From positions 170,064,035 through 170,128,034 of the forward strand of contig CM069432.1 in assembly GCA_035610365.1 (NCBI GenBank): 64,000 nucleotides of DNA. Direction: 5' to 3'. A program made the position numbers and the translations under genes. Below are positions 37,571 to 48,717 of this stretch, piece after piece; the first letter of the stretch is position 1; each line of letters begins with the position of its first letter. Below the pieces are notes generated by a model that did not search any database, had not been told where the DNA came from, and saw nothing but the letters and a program-made list of their open reading frames with translations. This DNA comes from Aquatica leii. Lineage: Eukaryota > Arthropoda > Insecta > Coleoptera > Lampyridae.

Positions 37571-37736
37571 ACCAGTTGAGAATTATTTATTTTCGGGGTT
37601 CTAGAAACTATATAAGGTTCGTATAATAGCTTGCAGATACGATAATAGTAAACATAAATAAGCAAAGTGTTGGTGTACACTAACTAATGGTATAAGAAAG
37701 CAGGTGGGAAAATAATTCCAGTTTCCTCCGAATCCT

Positions 37737-38170
37737 GTAGTAGTCTCCTTTGATGCCATATTCTTATTCACTAACATCCCTACTAGATTAATCTTAATCA
37801 CTGCCTTGGATGAAAGTTCCTTTAATAAATGCATCAAATTTGTTCTACACAATGGCTTCTTCATGTTTAATGGACGGTACTACAAGCAATTAGATGGAAT
37901 CCCCATAGGAGGTAGCCTAAGTCCTATTTCAGCTGAAATGACCATGAATTTTATAATCGACCAAGTGAAATCCTTTTTTCGTTCTTTTACAAATACGTAG
38001 ACATCATCTGTAGGCTACCAGCTGATCAAGTTGACAACGCGCTAATTACATTCAATTCACAACAAACTTCAATTTACTGTCGAAAAAGAATAGAATAGAT
38101 GGGTATCTTTCCTTAACACTAAAGTAATCAGAACATTGGTCAATAGAATCATCATCGATTTAAAAGCTTA
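37737..38170 (+). pseudogene. Penelope-like reverse transcriptase fragment
   Basis: Plus-strand translation shows VSFDAIFLFTNIP (RT motif with the first catalytic Asp), GRYYKQLDGIPIGGSLSPIS (fingers/palm, the Penelope GxPMGSxLSPI motif), then in a shifted frame FFYKYVDIICRLPADQVDNA. The last corresponds to the YVDDI catalytic box with one Asp lost. FLNTKVIRTLVNRIIIDL follows. This order is typical of Penelope-like elements. Only the RT core is left: the N-terminal region and the GIY-YIG endonuclease are not visible. It has at least three frame changes and is non-functional. Penelope-type ends flank it at 38335-38374 (minus) and 38810-38870 (plus). Confidence 0.8.
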
Positions 38171-38809
38171 AGCTTGGTGGTTATTTTGTTTATGATTATC
38201 AGCGACTTTCGGTTTAGACCGCGTCGTAATTAAACACCCATACTTTTTAGGCTTGTTCCTAGTCTCTCCTTGAGAGACTAAACAAGAAGTGGAACTTGAC
38301 CTTTGCCGTATTGTCGTTCGTGAACTCAAACAAACTGACGTTTCGCAAGACATTGCAGCTTGAATCTTCAGAGTGGTATATGTCACTGAAGGAAAAAGTG
38401 TAAGTAACGATATCTATATCATTAGAGATTAGAGTAATTAACGGACCTTATCTCTCCGTTACCGCTTGACTGACTTCGTTATTACTCGGAGTAAGTGTTT
38501 GCGTTCTTTCCAAGAAGGTTACATCTTCTAAGACAACCTTTCAAACGTGGTCGACCTTATGCGTTTTTGCCCGAATGCAGTTTCTCCAGTTAGTATATTA
38601 TACCTCATTGAGATAATCATACAATTCTTTTTAACGAGCATTGTTCGTCCAACTACCGACCTTCAGGCATCGATTTGATTTGTGCTCTAATCGATTAACT
38701 GTGGAATTAATTGCTTCATCTTCAATGATTATAAAGCATTCATTCATTAATTGATTTTATCTGTAAGTACCATTAAATTAAATTATATGTAATCTTAACT
38801 TTGTAGTTC
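38171..38809. other. Penelope-associated remnant sequence
   Basis: No protein is readable. On the minus strand 38374-38335 reads CTCTGAAGATTCAAGC ending in GCGAAACGTCAGT, a motif layout common near Penelope-type 3' ends, suggesting a second, oppositely oriented remnant inserted here. The rest (38400-38800) is less AT-rich than background but not identifiable. Confidence 0.4.
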
Positions 38810-38875
38810 TTGATGAAGCTGATAAGTGATAACTGATCAGTGAAATATTGGAAAATAAAGAATTATTAATTATTC
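38810..38875 (+). mobile_element. Penelope-like 3' end motif
   Basis: TTGATGA (38810-38816), a short stem region and GAAATATTGG (38842-38851) are followed by AAATAAAGAATTATTAATTA. This resembles the CTGATGA-stem-GAAAC layout at ends of Penelope-like elements and lies downstream of the RT fragment in the same orientation, so it may be its 3' end. Confidence 0.4.
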
Positions 38876-39399
38876 CATTGCAAGGTCTAATTCCTAATGA
38901 ACCGTCAACGTATATTACTCAAAGATCAAAAATACCGCATTAAAATCGTTTAAAATTTAACATTATGTATATGTTAAAATTTCTTTATGTTTGTTAACTC
39001 CACAATCTTCTTTTATTCTACGTATGTTTATTTACTCGACAAAACTTGACGGTACTACAAATTTCTCTCTGACTCGGTTACGATTACCACTTATTGTAAA
39101 TATCTGCAATGCGGAATATAGTAGTTGCATAAGTATATGTTTAAAAACTAAGTTTTTTTTATGGTTGTTAAACAATAGATACGTATTTTATTCACATTAT
39201 TTTTACTTGAGTCATTGTTACAAGTCTTGCATTAATGTTTCTAATATTTTGTAGTTCAGTTTGCAATATTGATATTCTTTATAATTTTAATGGTACAGCT
39301 ACATGTTTTTATAGTGGTTCTCGAGTGTTGATTGATTAATTTATTCATATTAACATCTTGTAGTGATCTTTGAAATGAATTAGTTTTTTTAACTGTATC
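38876..39399. other. AT-rich stretch without recognisable gene
   Basis: An open frame at 38991-39254 has no known motif. Nothing else is seen. Confidence 0.5.
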
Positions 39400-39840
39400 C
39401 TCTTTAGTAATTAAACTACATTTTGTCTAAATGGCAAAGTACTTAACCAAACTGTGGGTATTGGGCCACTGAAATTTCTTACTAAAATTAAATGTTTAAG
39501 TCATGTTTTGGGTTCTTATTTTTTCGATGCTCCATGAAATGGCGAGACTGTCACATTATTCACTTCGTGTTAGAGAATGCTTAGAGCTAGGAAGTTTTTC
39601 CTACTAGATAGAAAGGAAGACGTGGTTCTATGAAATGGCCAACTAGATATCCTGATCTCACTCTACTTGTTTTTTTTTCTTTGGGGATATTTAAACTCAG
39701 AAATGTATCAGACAAAACCTAGAGATCTTGAAGATGTGAAAACAAGAATAAGGTTAGAGTGTAGAAATATCGAGACGTTTTAGAAGAATTTCATCTCCGA
39801 CTTTATTATTGTCGGGAAGTAATGGATAAGAATTTAAGCA
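39400..39840 (+). pseudogene. Decayed mariner-like transposase, C-terminal part
   Basis: In shifting plus-strand frames I read RECLELGSFS-like text near 39570, then the landmark FFLWGYLNSEMYQTKPRDLE at 39675-39735, followed by DVKTRIRLECRNIE and FHLRLYYCREVMD-like text to 39830. The FFLWGYLKxxVY block follows the SPDLxPxDFFLWG catalytic end of mariner-type DD34D/E transposases common in insects; the catalytic residues before it are no longer readable in one frame. The N-terminal half is not visible. A dead, heavily mutated copy. Confidence 0.6.
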
Positions 39841-40092
39841 TTTATTATAAAACTTCAATCGTTCCTAGAAGAAATGATTACTTTTCGTTCTTTCAATTTT
39901 CAAGTTTAATTATTGTTATTGTAATTTATAAATTTAAAAAATGTGTGTTTTTTTATTACTGTTCTTTGCTTTGATTCTATCATAAATTTGAAAGAAAAAT
40001 TTTAAATCTGCTTATAATTTTGTAGACTAAAGTGCATATAACCTTAATATCATTGTAATGTAGACTTGAAGAGGATTCCACGAACATATTAA

Positions 40093-40159
40093 TATACAGG
40101 GTGCTTCATTTAAAAAATGTAAGTTTGTGCTGTCCTGATATTATGGAATACCCTGTATA
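40093..40159. mobile_element. 67-bp MITE-like element
   Basis: Perfect 9-bp terminal inverted repeats, TATACAGGG (40093-40101) and CCCTGTATA (40151-40159), bound a short AT-rich middle. Tiny elements with ACAGGGTG-type ends are common in insect genomes and are usually mariner-related. No coding capacity. Confidence 0.5.
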
Positions 40160-42134
40160 ATATAGTTTTAAAGTTTAAAACTTTGAGGACTCTACAACTT
40201 TTATAAATATTTTGTTTTATATTTTGTATAATAAGAGATATATTTTGCTTTGAAACCTACATATTATATTTACGATCTTTTATTTGATTGTAAATTTATA
40301 ACTTTTCAGTCTTTCTCCAGTGGTAATTGCACCAAAAATTTTTTAAAATGGTAAACTGTACAAAAAAACTTTAATGGATATGGAAATGTAAGCTTATTAA
40401 TAATGTAACGTATAAAAAATTCAAAAATAAAGCATATGAATGTTTTTCTTTTACGACAAACACAAATATGCGAATGATATTAATTGAAACGGAACGAAAA
40501 TTGAATTTGTTAACATATTTTGTGGTTACGCTTAACTATTATTTTTATATGCAGAAGTATAAGATTAAATAATATCTCAGATATATGCAAGATCGGGAGA
40601 GCACTTCGGGATAAAAACAGAGTAAGTCCGGATGGCGCCTTACTAGGCGTCCGCCGTCTTCATACCGACGCCTTAGCATACATGACATATAGACTAACTG
40701 AAATGCTTATTGCATCAACGAATACAAAACCACAATATCAGTATTATATAAATCCTTCAAGGCTAATAATTTTCTAGGATTTTCCAGAAACTAAGTGAAC
40801 TGTAAATGCTAGGTTTTAATTCATTATCGAACTACGCCCTAATCATTAATTGTCATTTTATTTAATGCGCCTATCGACAGAATCAATTTATATATCAAAG
40901 TTTAATAAAAGTAATAACATATTCATACGATCGGATGTTTACTTTTTTTAACATATTTTGAAATGACACATTGATAATAATTGGAAAGTAAGAAATAACA
41001 AACAACACTCTTATAATAAACGAGGAAAATTAATTGACAAAGTTATTTATCAACCGTTTCACGCTGTTATCTTAATTGAAAAAGTACAGAATGGAATAGG
41101 TTTTTCTTTTAGGAAGACGTTTTAACAAATTTATGTTTGTTACAAAAACAAGGTTTTGTATAAGATTATTTGTTCAAGAAAGTATCCATTTCGATTTCAA
41201 TAAGCATTTCAAACGATTACATTTCTAGGACATTTTTAGTTGTTCATTTTCTTCCATGGATCAATTGCACACGAATTGCATATTGAACATAACGCGGAAT
41301 TTTGGTATGATCCGTGATCTGAATCTTGAAGTAGTTGAAAGCTGTATCATTTTTCTCTCATATGTGGTTATTTCAAATACTTTTTTAAATTAAATATTTG
41401 TTTTACGTTTAAAAAAACTTTACTTATGTGCGAATGTCTGTGATTGAAAATTTAAGGTGAAACTTACAATTTTCATCTGGTTTTATACAAGTTGTAATAT
41501 TTCTTCTAAAACTATTTATTTTACAAAATACTTCAAACTAAAAGTACATTGAAATATTTTCGCACGCTGCACAGTTTCTGAATTAGATGCGATTTTAAGC
41601 TTAGTTTAAAATGGAAAAATCTGTTTCTTGAAATGGTCTCAAAGAAAATGAATTACTCTTAAAATTAATTCTTGAACAAGGATTCTATACAAATGGTAGA
41701 GAATAATATTCAAAGATCTGTAATTTACTGTACTTATTTTAGCACCCGTGAGTATTAAAACTGCACGATATGTACTAAATAGTACTTGATATTTTGTATA
41801 GTCAATTCTATGTTTATTAGCTTTCTGATGTCATTTATGAGATAACGTTTATTGCAAAATTTTACTTGTAGGTAAATTATTTTAAAATGACTTGTATATT
41901 TTCTTAAAAAATGCTGATGGTTTACAACTACAGTTGTGTACGTTTTAATTTGATAGAAGTATTAAATCGAATTGGGTGTTTTAAGTTATTGCTTACGCAA
42001 ACATTAAGTTTTTTGAATAGATATGTAGATATAACATCATTCAAAGAGCATTATTAAATTGATATTGGCATTGTTTCACATGTGAAGTGTGTTTCACAGA
42101 CCCTTGTAAACTTACACATTAACGTACTATTGTA
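40160..42134. other. AT-rich stretch, one GC-rich patch
   Basis: The patch 40590-40690 contains GGATGGCGCCTTACTAGGCG followed by TCCGCCGTCTTCATACCGAC, a local GC-rich, partly self-complementary segment of unknown origin. Elsewhere nothing is recognisable. Confidence 0.45.
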
Positions 42135-42347
42135 CAGGGGAAGTTAGCCATAACTTTTCATCCATAGATTTCTACCGAGCGCGCACCGAACGCACGCTCT
42201 TATTTTCAATGTGAAAGATGAATTTCTTGAGAAAATTTCTTAGTAAATCGATAGTATAAATAGTAGACCACAAAACAATTAAATAATTGCTACAATACTT
42301 TTCCTTCAAAATAAATAAATCATAATTTCAAAGAAGTCGTTGCACGT
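42135..42347 (+). repeat. Left unique end of foldback-type element
   Basis: Non-tandem end region that pairs with 47873-48083. It includes CTACCGAGCGCGCACCGAAC and a central AT-rich segment with ATCGATAGTATAAATAGTAG. Its first 27 bases (AGTTAGCCATAACTTTTCA within them) resemble the monomer text AGTTGAGCCATAACTTTTCA, so the tip itself looks like a diverged monomer piece. Confidence 0.8.
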
Positions 42348-43762
42348 CTTCACATAAAATTTTTTCTAACTCAAAAAGTATGTTTTTTATTTCGATAATT
42401 TTCTTGCAATAGATAAATGGATCTATAATCAACACAATATCAAATAATTGGAGGGGTGTTTTTTGTTTAAAGGAAATTATTCAATTTCAAAGTTGAGCCA
42501 TAACTTTTCACCGTATCTGTCACGGGTCTACGCCTAAAAAATTTTCTAACAAATAGTATGTTTTTTATTTCAATAATTTTTTTGCAATAGATAAATGGAT
42601 CTATAATCAACACAATATCAAATAATTGGAGGGGTGTTTTTCTGTTTAAAGCAAATTATTTAATTTCAAAGTTGGGCCATAACTTTACCCAGTATCCATC
42701 ACGCGTCTACGCCTAAAAAATTTTCTAACTCAAAAAGTATGTTTTTTATTTCAATAATTTTTTTGCAATAGATAAATGGATCTATAATCAACACAATATC
42801 AAATAATTGGAGGGGTGTTTTTTGTTTAAAGCAAATTATTCAAGTTCAAAGTTCATCCATAACTTTTCACCGTATCCGTCACGCGTCTACGCCTAAAAAA
42901 TTTTCTAACTCAAAAAGTATGTTTTTTATTTCAATAATTTTTTTGCAATAGATAAATGGATCTATAATGAACACAATATCAAATAATTGGAGGGGTTTTT
43001 TTGTTTAAAGGAAATTATTCAATTTCAAAATAGAGCCATAACTTTTCACCGTATTCGTCACGCGTCTTCACATAAAATTTTTTCTAACTCAAAAAGTATG
43101 TTTTTTATTTTAATAATTTTTTTGCAATAGATAAATGGATCTATAATCAACACAATATCAAATAATTGGAGGGGTGTCTTTTGTTTAAAGGAAATTATTC
43201 AACTTCAAAGTTGAGCCATAACTTTTCACCGTATTCGTCACGCGTCTACGCCTAAAATATTTTCTAACTCAAAAAGTATGTTTTTTATTTCAATAATTTT
43301 TTTGCAATAGATAAATGGATCTATAATCAACACAATATCAAATAATTGGAGGGGTGTCTTTTGTTTAAAAGAAATTATTCAATTTCAAAGTTGAGCCATA
43401 ACTTTTCACCGTATTCGTCACGCGTCTACGCCTAAAAAATTTTCTAACTCAAAAAGTATGTTTTTTATTTCAATAATTTTTTTGCAATAGATAAATGGAT
43501 CTATAATCAACACAATATCAAATAATTGGAGAGGTGTTTTTTGTTTAAAGGAAATTATTCAATTTCAAAGTTGAGCCATAACTTTTCACCGTATTCGTCA
43601 CGCGTCTACGCCTAAAATATTTTCTAACTCAAAAAGTATGTTTTTTATTTCAACATTTTTTTGCAATAGATAAATGGATCTATAATCAACACAATATCAA
43701 ATAATTGGACGGGTATTTTTTGTTTAAAGCAAATTATTCAATTTCAAAGTTGAGCCATAACT
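42348..43762 (+). repeat. Left satellite array, 8 units of 180 bp
   Basis: Anchor TTCTAACTCAAAAAGTATG recurs at about 42364, 42544 (variant), 42723, 42903, 43082, 43262, 43442 and 43622, giving a spacing of 179-180. Each monomer contains GCAATAGATAAATGGATC, CACAATATCAAATAATTGG, AGGGGTGTTTTTTGTTTAAA and CCATAACTTTTCACCGTAT. The unit has no open frame of note. The CGCG site is preceded by GTCA in almost every unit. Confidence 0.9.
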
Positions 43763-44355
43763 TAATTCGTGCTGTTTGGGAAGTTATTGAATATGTAAGA
43801 GATAAAAGGTATTGCTTATCCGGCAGTTTTTCGTACTAACTAAAATTACGTTTTTAATAATTTTTTTTTCTCATGGATGAAAACAAATTCCGAGACAAAT
43901 TCACATTATGCAAGCCGAAATTAGAAGTGAAACTTGTATGTTTAAATTCTAATTTTAAAACTGATCATACACTGTCTAGTTCTTCTTTCATGTTTTATAC
44001 AGTACTGGTTTTTTAGTAGTTTTAATAGTAAATTACTAGGTTATTGGTTAGAAAGGAGTAAGTAAATACAAAAAGTGTGTATCTTATACTCATTAGCTTA
44101 GAACATATAACATCATTATAAACAAAAAATGTCAAAATAAAATATATAATGAAACATTTAAAAAACTCAAAATTTTGAGACAAATAATAAGAAAATTGGT
44201 CATAGCTAATTTCAAAAATGCTTCAATTAGAACGTAATAATTTCGAATGTAATTACTTGTAATCATAAATCGTATAGTAAGTAAATTTAGTTCGGTTATT
44301 AAATAATTTAAAACCGTAACCGTGGGGTTATGTAACTTCGGTTAAGAAGTAATTA
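43763..44355. other. Core of foldback-type element, left of Tc1
   Basis: Non-repetitive AT-rich sequence. A short plus-strand frame begins at the array junction (IRAVWEVIEYVRDKRY) and stops soon after. It could be a relic of the element's own gene, but it is too short to assign. Confidence 0.4.
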
Positions 44356-44357
44356 TA

Positions 44358-45765
44358 CTGACTTCCAGAAAAACTGCAACACCTAGAACTTGTTGAACGA
44401 TTTTATTAAAATTTTTAGGAAACGTCTATTTTCCTGAAACAAAGTGATGATTAAAATTTAAATAAAATCTAGCCAGTAGTTTTTGTTTTTTTCCTTTTGT
44501 TTCCATAGTAACAATAAATTTGAAGTAGTAGACCATTTAGTAATTCTCAAGTTTGCAAATTTCTGTTGTTTGTTCACAATTTCATTTTGAACTTGATAAC
44601 AATGCCGAGAGTACGTCAACATCAACATTTTGTCCAATTAAATAATTTTGAACGTGGCCGTATTATTGGTATGAGAGAGGCCGGATTTTCGCTAAGAGAA
44701 ATTGCTCGTCGTGTAAACCCAAATGTTTCATCGGTATTGAGATGTTAGTCTAAATGGTCCGAGGAAGAGGTTCAACATCGTCTCTGTGGGTCTGGACGTC
44801 CTCGGAGGATTACAGATCGCGAAGAACGTCGCTTAAGAGTTTTGGCCATAAGAGACAGACTTTCAACAACTCGATTAATTGCAAATGATTGGATGAGAGG
44901 TATAGGACTCAGAATGTCAATGTCATCTGTTTATCGCCGGATAAGATCTTATACGTTGCGTTCATATCGTCCATTTTTATGTCTCCACCTTACAGCACTT
45001 CACCGTCTACGCAGACTAAAGTGGACCAACGAAAGGGTTAATTGGGCGCAAGAATGGCATCAAATTGTGTTTAGTGACGAATCCCGATTTTGCTTGCGGG
45101 CCCACGATGGTTGTAGGAGGGTCAGACGGATGCGTGGAGATCGTAAAAATCTAACATTTTTTGTGGAACACAGCCCTTACTCAAGGAGTTACGATATGGG
45201 GTGCAATATGCTATGGTTGCAGATGACCCTTGGTCTTTATTGACGGCAACCTAAACGCAGCTGGTTACATTGCGAATATGCTACAACTATATATTCAGGG
45301 GCTGCAAAATCTCATTTTCCAGCAGGATAATGCGCGCCCTCATACGGCAAGGGCGACAAAACGGTTTTTGGAAGAAGCTAACATTGCCGTCCTCTCATGG
45401 CCTGCTCGGTCGCCTGATTTTTCGCCCGTTGAACATGTATGGGATATGATTGGTAGGCGACTGGGTAATTTACCACACCTTCCATATAACTTACACGATC
45501 TCCAGCTACGGATTCTAGAAGATTGGGACGATATACCACAAGCAGCTATAGATCACTTGATTGATAGCATACCAAGACGTCTAAATAAGTGCATTACAAA
45601 TGGTGTCGGAGCAACTCATTATTGAAAAAACTTTTTGAGCTTTTGTTGTTTTGTTTTTAAATTTTAATCATCACTTTGTTTCATGAAAATAGACGTTTCC
45701 TGAAAATTTCAATAAAATCGTTCAACAACTTCTAGGTGTCTAGGTGCAATTTTTCTGGAAGTCAG
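44358..45765 (+). mobile_element. Tc1-family DNA transposon
   Basis: The element is 1408 bp with TA on both sides (44356-44357 and 45766-45767). Its inverted ends start CTGACTTCCAGAAAAACTGC on the left and match the right over roughly 100 bp with a few differences, including a small insertion. It encodes one DD34E transposase in plus orientation. It sits in the core of the satellite-armed foldback element, so it inserted after that element was in place. Confidence 0.9.
44602..45625 (+). pseudogene. Tc1-type DD34E transposase
   Basis: Cut-and-paste transposase that excises and inserts its element at TA. The N-terminus (from 44602) starts MPRVRQHQHFVQLNNFERGR and carries paired helix-turn-helix text (IIGMREAGFSLREIARRVN). 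The catalytic residues are Asp in IVFSDESRF, Asp in FQQDNARPHTA and Glu in SPVEHVWD, with 34 residues between the last two, as in classic Tc1. The normal length of about 340 codons is preserved. A TAG stop at 44746-44748, after the first HTH, and a frameshift near 45200 before VFIDGNLNAAGYIA break it. The rest is well conserved, so the copy is fairly young. An AT-rich 5' leader of about 240 bp precedes the ATG. Confidence 0.9.
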
Positions 45766-45767
45766 TA

Positions 45768-45904
45768 TATGTCAGCAGCCATTGAGTTACTCACTAAACG
45801 ATCTACACTTATTATGTATCTACCAATTTCTCATTATCCTAACAGAATGATTTTATCCAGAATGTCTTTCTTTACAAAGGGCTACTATTCAACGTTACGG
45901 TGAA
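45768..45904. other. Core of foldback-type element, right of Tc1
   Basis: Short unique AT-rich segment between the Tc1 element and the right satellite array. No motif is seen. Confidence 0.5.
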
Positions 45905-47872
45905 TCGTTATGGCTGAACTTTGAAATTGAATAATTTCCTTTAAACAAAAAACACCCCTCCAATTATTTGATATTGTGTTGACTATAGATCCATTTATCT
46001 ATTGCAAAAAAATTATTGAAATAAAAAACATACTTTTTGAGTTAGAAAATTTTTTAGGCGTAGACGCGTGACGGATAAGTACGGTAAAAAGTTATGGATG
46101 AACTTTGAAATTGAATAATTTGCTTTAAACAAAAAACACCCCTTCAATTATTTGATATTGTGTTTATTATAGATTTATTTATATATTGCAAAAAAATTAT
46201 TAAAACGAAAAACATACTTTTTGAGTTAGAGAATATTTTAGGCGTAGACGCGTGACGAATACGGTGAAAAGTTATGGCTCAACTTTGAAATTGAATAATT
46301 TCCTTTAAACAAAAAACACCCCTCCAATTATTTGATATTGTGTTGATTATAGATCCATTTATCTATTGCAAAAAAATTATTGAAATAAAAAACATACTTT
46401 TTGAGTTAGAAAATATTTTAGGCGTAGACGCGTGACGAATACGGTGAAAAGTTATGGCTCAACTTTGAAATGGTATAATTTCCTTTAAACAAAAAACACC
46501 CCTCCAATTATTTGATATTGTGTTGATTATAGATCCATTTATCTATTGCAAAAAAAATTATTGAAATAAAAAACATACTTTTTGAGTTAGAAAATATTTT
46601 AGGCGTAGACGCGTAACGAATACGGTGAAAAGTTATGGCTCAACTTTGAAATTGTATAATTTCCTTTAAACAAAAAACACCCCTCCAATTATTTGATATT
46701 GTGTTGATTATAGATCCATTTATCTATTGCAAAAAAATTATTGAAATAAAAAACATACTTTTTGAGTTAGAAAATATTTTAGGCGTAGACGCGTGACGAA
46801 TACGGTGAAAAGTTATGGCTCAACTATGAAATTGTATAATTTCTTTTAAACAAAAAACACCCCTTCAATTATTTGATATTGTGTTGATTATAGATCCATT
46901 TATCTATTGCAAAAAAATTATTGAAATAAAAAACATACTTTTTGAGTTAGAAAATATTTTAGGCGTAGACGCGTAACGAATACGGTGAAAAGTTATGGCT
47001 CAACTTTGAAATTGTATAATTTCCTTTAAACAAAAAACACCCCTCCAATTATTTGATATTGTGTTGATTATAGATCCATTTATCTATTGCAAAAAAATTA
47101 TTGAAATAAAAAACATACTTTTTGAGTTAGAAAATATTTTAGGCGTAGACGCGTGACGAATACGGTGAAAAGTTATGGCTCAACTTTGAAATTGTATAAT
47201 TTCCTTTAAACAAAAAACACCCCTCCAATTATTTGATATTGTGTTGATTATAGATCCATTTATCTATTGCAAAAAAATTATTGAAATAAAAAACATACTT
47301 TTTGAGTTAGAAAATATTTTAGGCGTAGACGCGTAACGAATACGGTGAAAAGTTATATCTCAACTTTGAAATTGTATAATTTCCTTTAAACAAAAAACAC
47401 CCCTCCAATTATTTGATATTGTGTTGATTATAGATCCATTTATCTATTGCAAAAAAATTATTGAAATAAAAAACATACTTTTTGAGTTAGAAAATTTTTT
47501 AGGCGTAGACGCGTGACGAATACGGTGAAAAGTTATGGCTCAACTTTGAAATTGTATAATTTCCTTTAAACAAAAAACACCCCTCCAATTATTTGATATT
47601 GTGTTGATTATAGATCCATTTATCTATTGCAAAAAAATTATTGAAATAAAAAACATACTTTTTGAGTTAGAAAATATTTTAGGCGTAGACGCGTAACGAA
47701 TACGGTGAAAAGTTATGGCTCAACTTTGAAATTGTATAATTTCCTTTAAACAAAAAACACCCCTTCAATTATTTGATATTGTTTTGATTATAGATCAATT
47801 TATCTATTGCAAAAAAAGTATTGAAATAAAAAACATACTTTTTGAGTTAGAAAATATTTTAGGTGACGACGT
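45905..47872 (-). repeat. Right satellite array, 11 units of 180 bp
   Basis: These are the same monomers as the left array in inverse orientation; GAGTTAGAAAAT recurs every 180 bases from about 46039 to 47840. From about 46430 on, consecutive monomers alternate between CGCGTGACGAATACGG and CGCGTAACGAATACGG: G at 46431, A at 46611, G at 46791, A at 46971, G at 47151, A at 47331, G at 47511, A at 47691. This indicates amplification of a 360-bp two-monomer unit in this arm only. Confidence 0.9.
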
Positions 47873-48083
47873 GCAACGACTCTTCATTGAAATTATGATT
47901 TGTTTATTTTAAAGAAAAAGTATATTAGCAATTATTTAACTGTTTTGTGGTCTACTATTTATACTATCGATTTACTAAAAAAATTTCTCAAGAAATTCAT
48001 CTTTCACATTGAAAATAACAGCGTGCGTTTGGTGCGCGCTCGGTAGAAATCTATGGATGAAAAGTTATGGCTAACTTCCCCTG
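47873..48083 (-). repeat. Right unique end of foldback-type element
   Basis: Reverse-complement partner of 42135-42347, differing by scattered substitutions (for example GGTGCGCGC with TTTGG where the other arm has TTCGG) and small indels. It ends GGCTAACTTCCCCTG at 48083. Confidence 0.8.
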
Positions 48084-48310
48084 GGTTTGTACATCAACGT
48101 ATTTATTACTTAATTATTTATTGGATTAATGATAATACTGTGTTCATAATGTAATGTCTATAGTTTATAGTTAATTAGAAAAATTTATTAGAAAATTGGT
48201 TTACAAAGAGTCTATTTTTGAGATATCATCTTCTGCACAACAACAACAACAATGTTTTAAAAGCGCAATTTTTTTTGATTTTATAATCTTTTTGTAAGTA
48301 AGAGTTGTGT
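48084..48310. other. AT-rich spacer
   Basis: AT-rich sequence with a short CAA repeat near 48240. No other feature is seen. Confidence 0.6.
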
Positions 48311-48565
48311 GTAATAGCGAAGCCTTCCACGGTCGGAGTCTATATTAAGATAAGAACGTCTTCCGGGTTTGGACCGTGTCATTGTTGTTAAGAGTTTTTT
48401 TTTATCAACAATATTTTAACAAGGTACTCGTGTTTCGATTTAATGAAGTTTTATTATATTATTTTTTAATGGCTTTTATTTAGATTATTAATTTATTATT
48501 CTGGATTTGGACCGTGTCTAAGATGTCAACGTTTCGTTCACTTCCGTAAGGGGGTATGAGGGCGT
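48311..48565 (-). mobile_element. Penelope-like ends, two partial copies
   Basis: The first part (48311-48390) carries TAGCGAAGCCTTCCACGG, then CTTCCGGGTTTGGACCGTGT, as at 22.7 kb. The second (48495-48565) reads on the minus strand CACGCCCTCATACC, CTTACGGAAGTG and GAACGAAACGTTGACAT, then ACACGGTCCAAAT, paralleling the end at 13231-13310. Both are minus-oriented remnants of the same family as the 13.3-kb copy. Confidence 0.5.
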
Positions 48566-48634
48566 GAAAGAAATTGAAAAACATGAATAAGCATCAACAT
48601 TAAACTAAAAATCTCTGAAGGTCTTAGAGATTCA

Positions 48635-48657
48635 CCAAGCCAAGTAGCTTGGCTTGG
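48635..48657. repeat. Small perfect hairpin
   Basis: CCAAGCCAAG and CTTGGCTTGG pair around the three-base loop TAG. It lies in a CTTGACTTGACTT-rich stretch just before the first long direct repeat. Confidence 0.6.
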
Positions 48658-48717
48658 ACTTGAAAGTAAAACATTTTAAAAATAAAAGCTTGACTTGACT
48701 TAATGTTTGTGGATACA

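Larger units (their letters stand above)
42135..48083. mobile_element. Foldback-type element with satellite arms
   Basis: The element begins CAGGGGAAGTTAGCCATAAC and ends with its exact reverse complement. Each arm has a roughly 200-bp end region, about 95% identical between arms, followed by an array of 180-bp monomers. The left array has 8 units and the right 11, in opposite orientation, so the whole forms a giant hairpin-capable inverted repeat of 1.6 and 2.2 kb. The core (43763-45905) is about 0.7 kb without the Tc1 element inserted in it. This architecture is like foldback (FB, Galileo) DNA transposons with tandem repeats in their inverted ends. No own transposase is visible, so it is non-autonomous or has lost its gene. 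Target-site duplications are not evident. Confidence 0.75.

Noticed and set aside
38168-38386. Minus-strand 72-codon frame as a gene
   Set aside because: It spans a Penelope-type end motif and has no domain; more likely element non-coding sequence.
42348-47872. CRISPR-like array
   Set aside because: The 180-bp units are contiguous monomers without short repeats separated by unique spacers, and the context is eukaryotic; it is satellite DNA.
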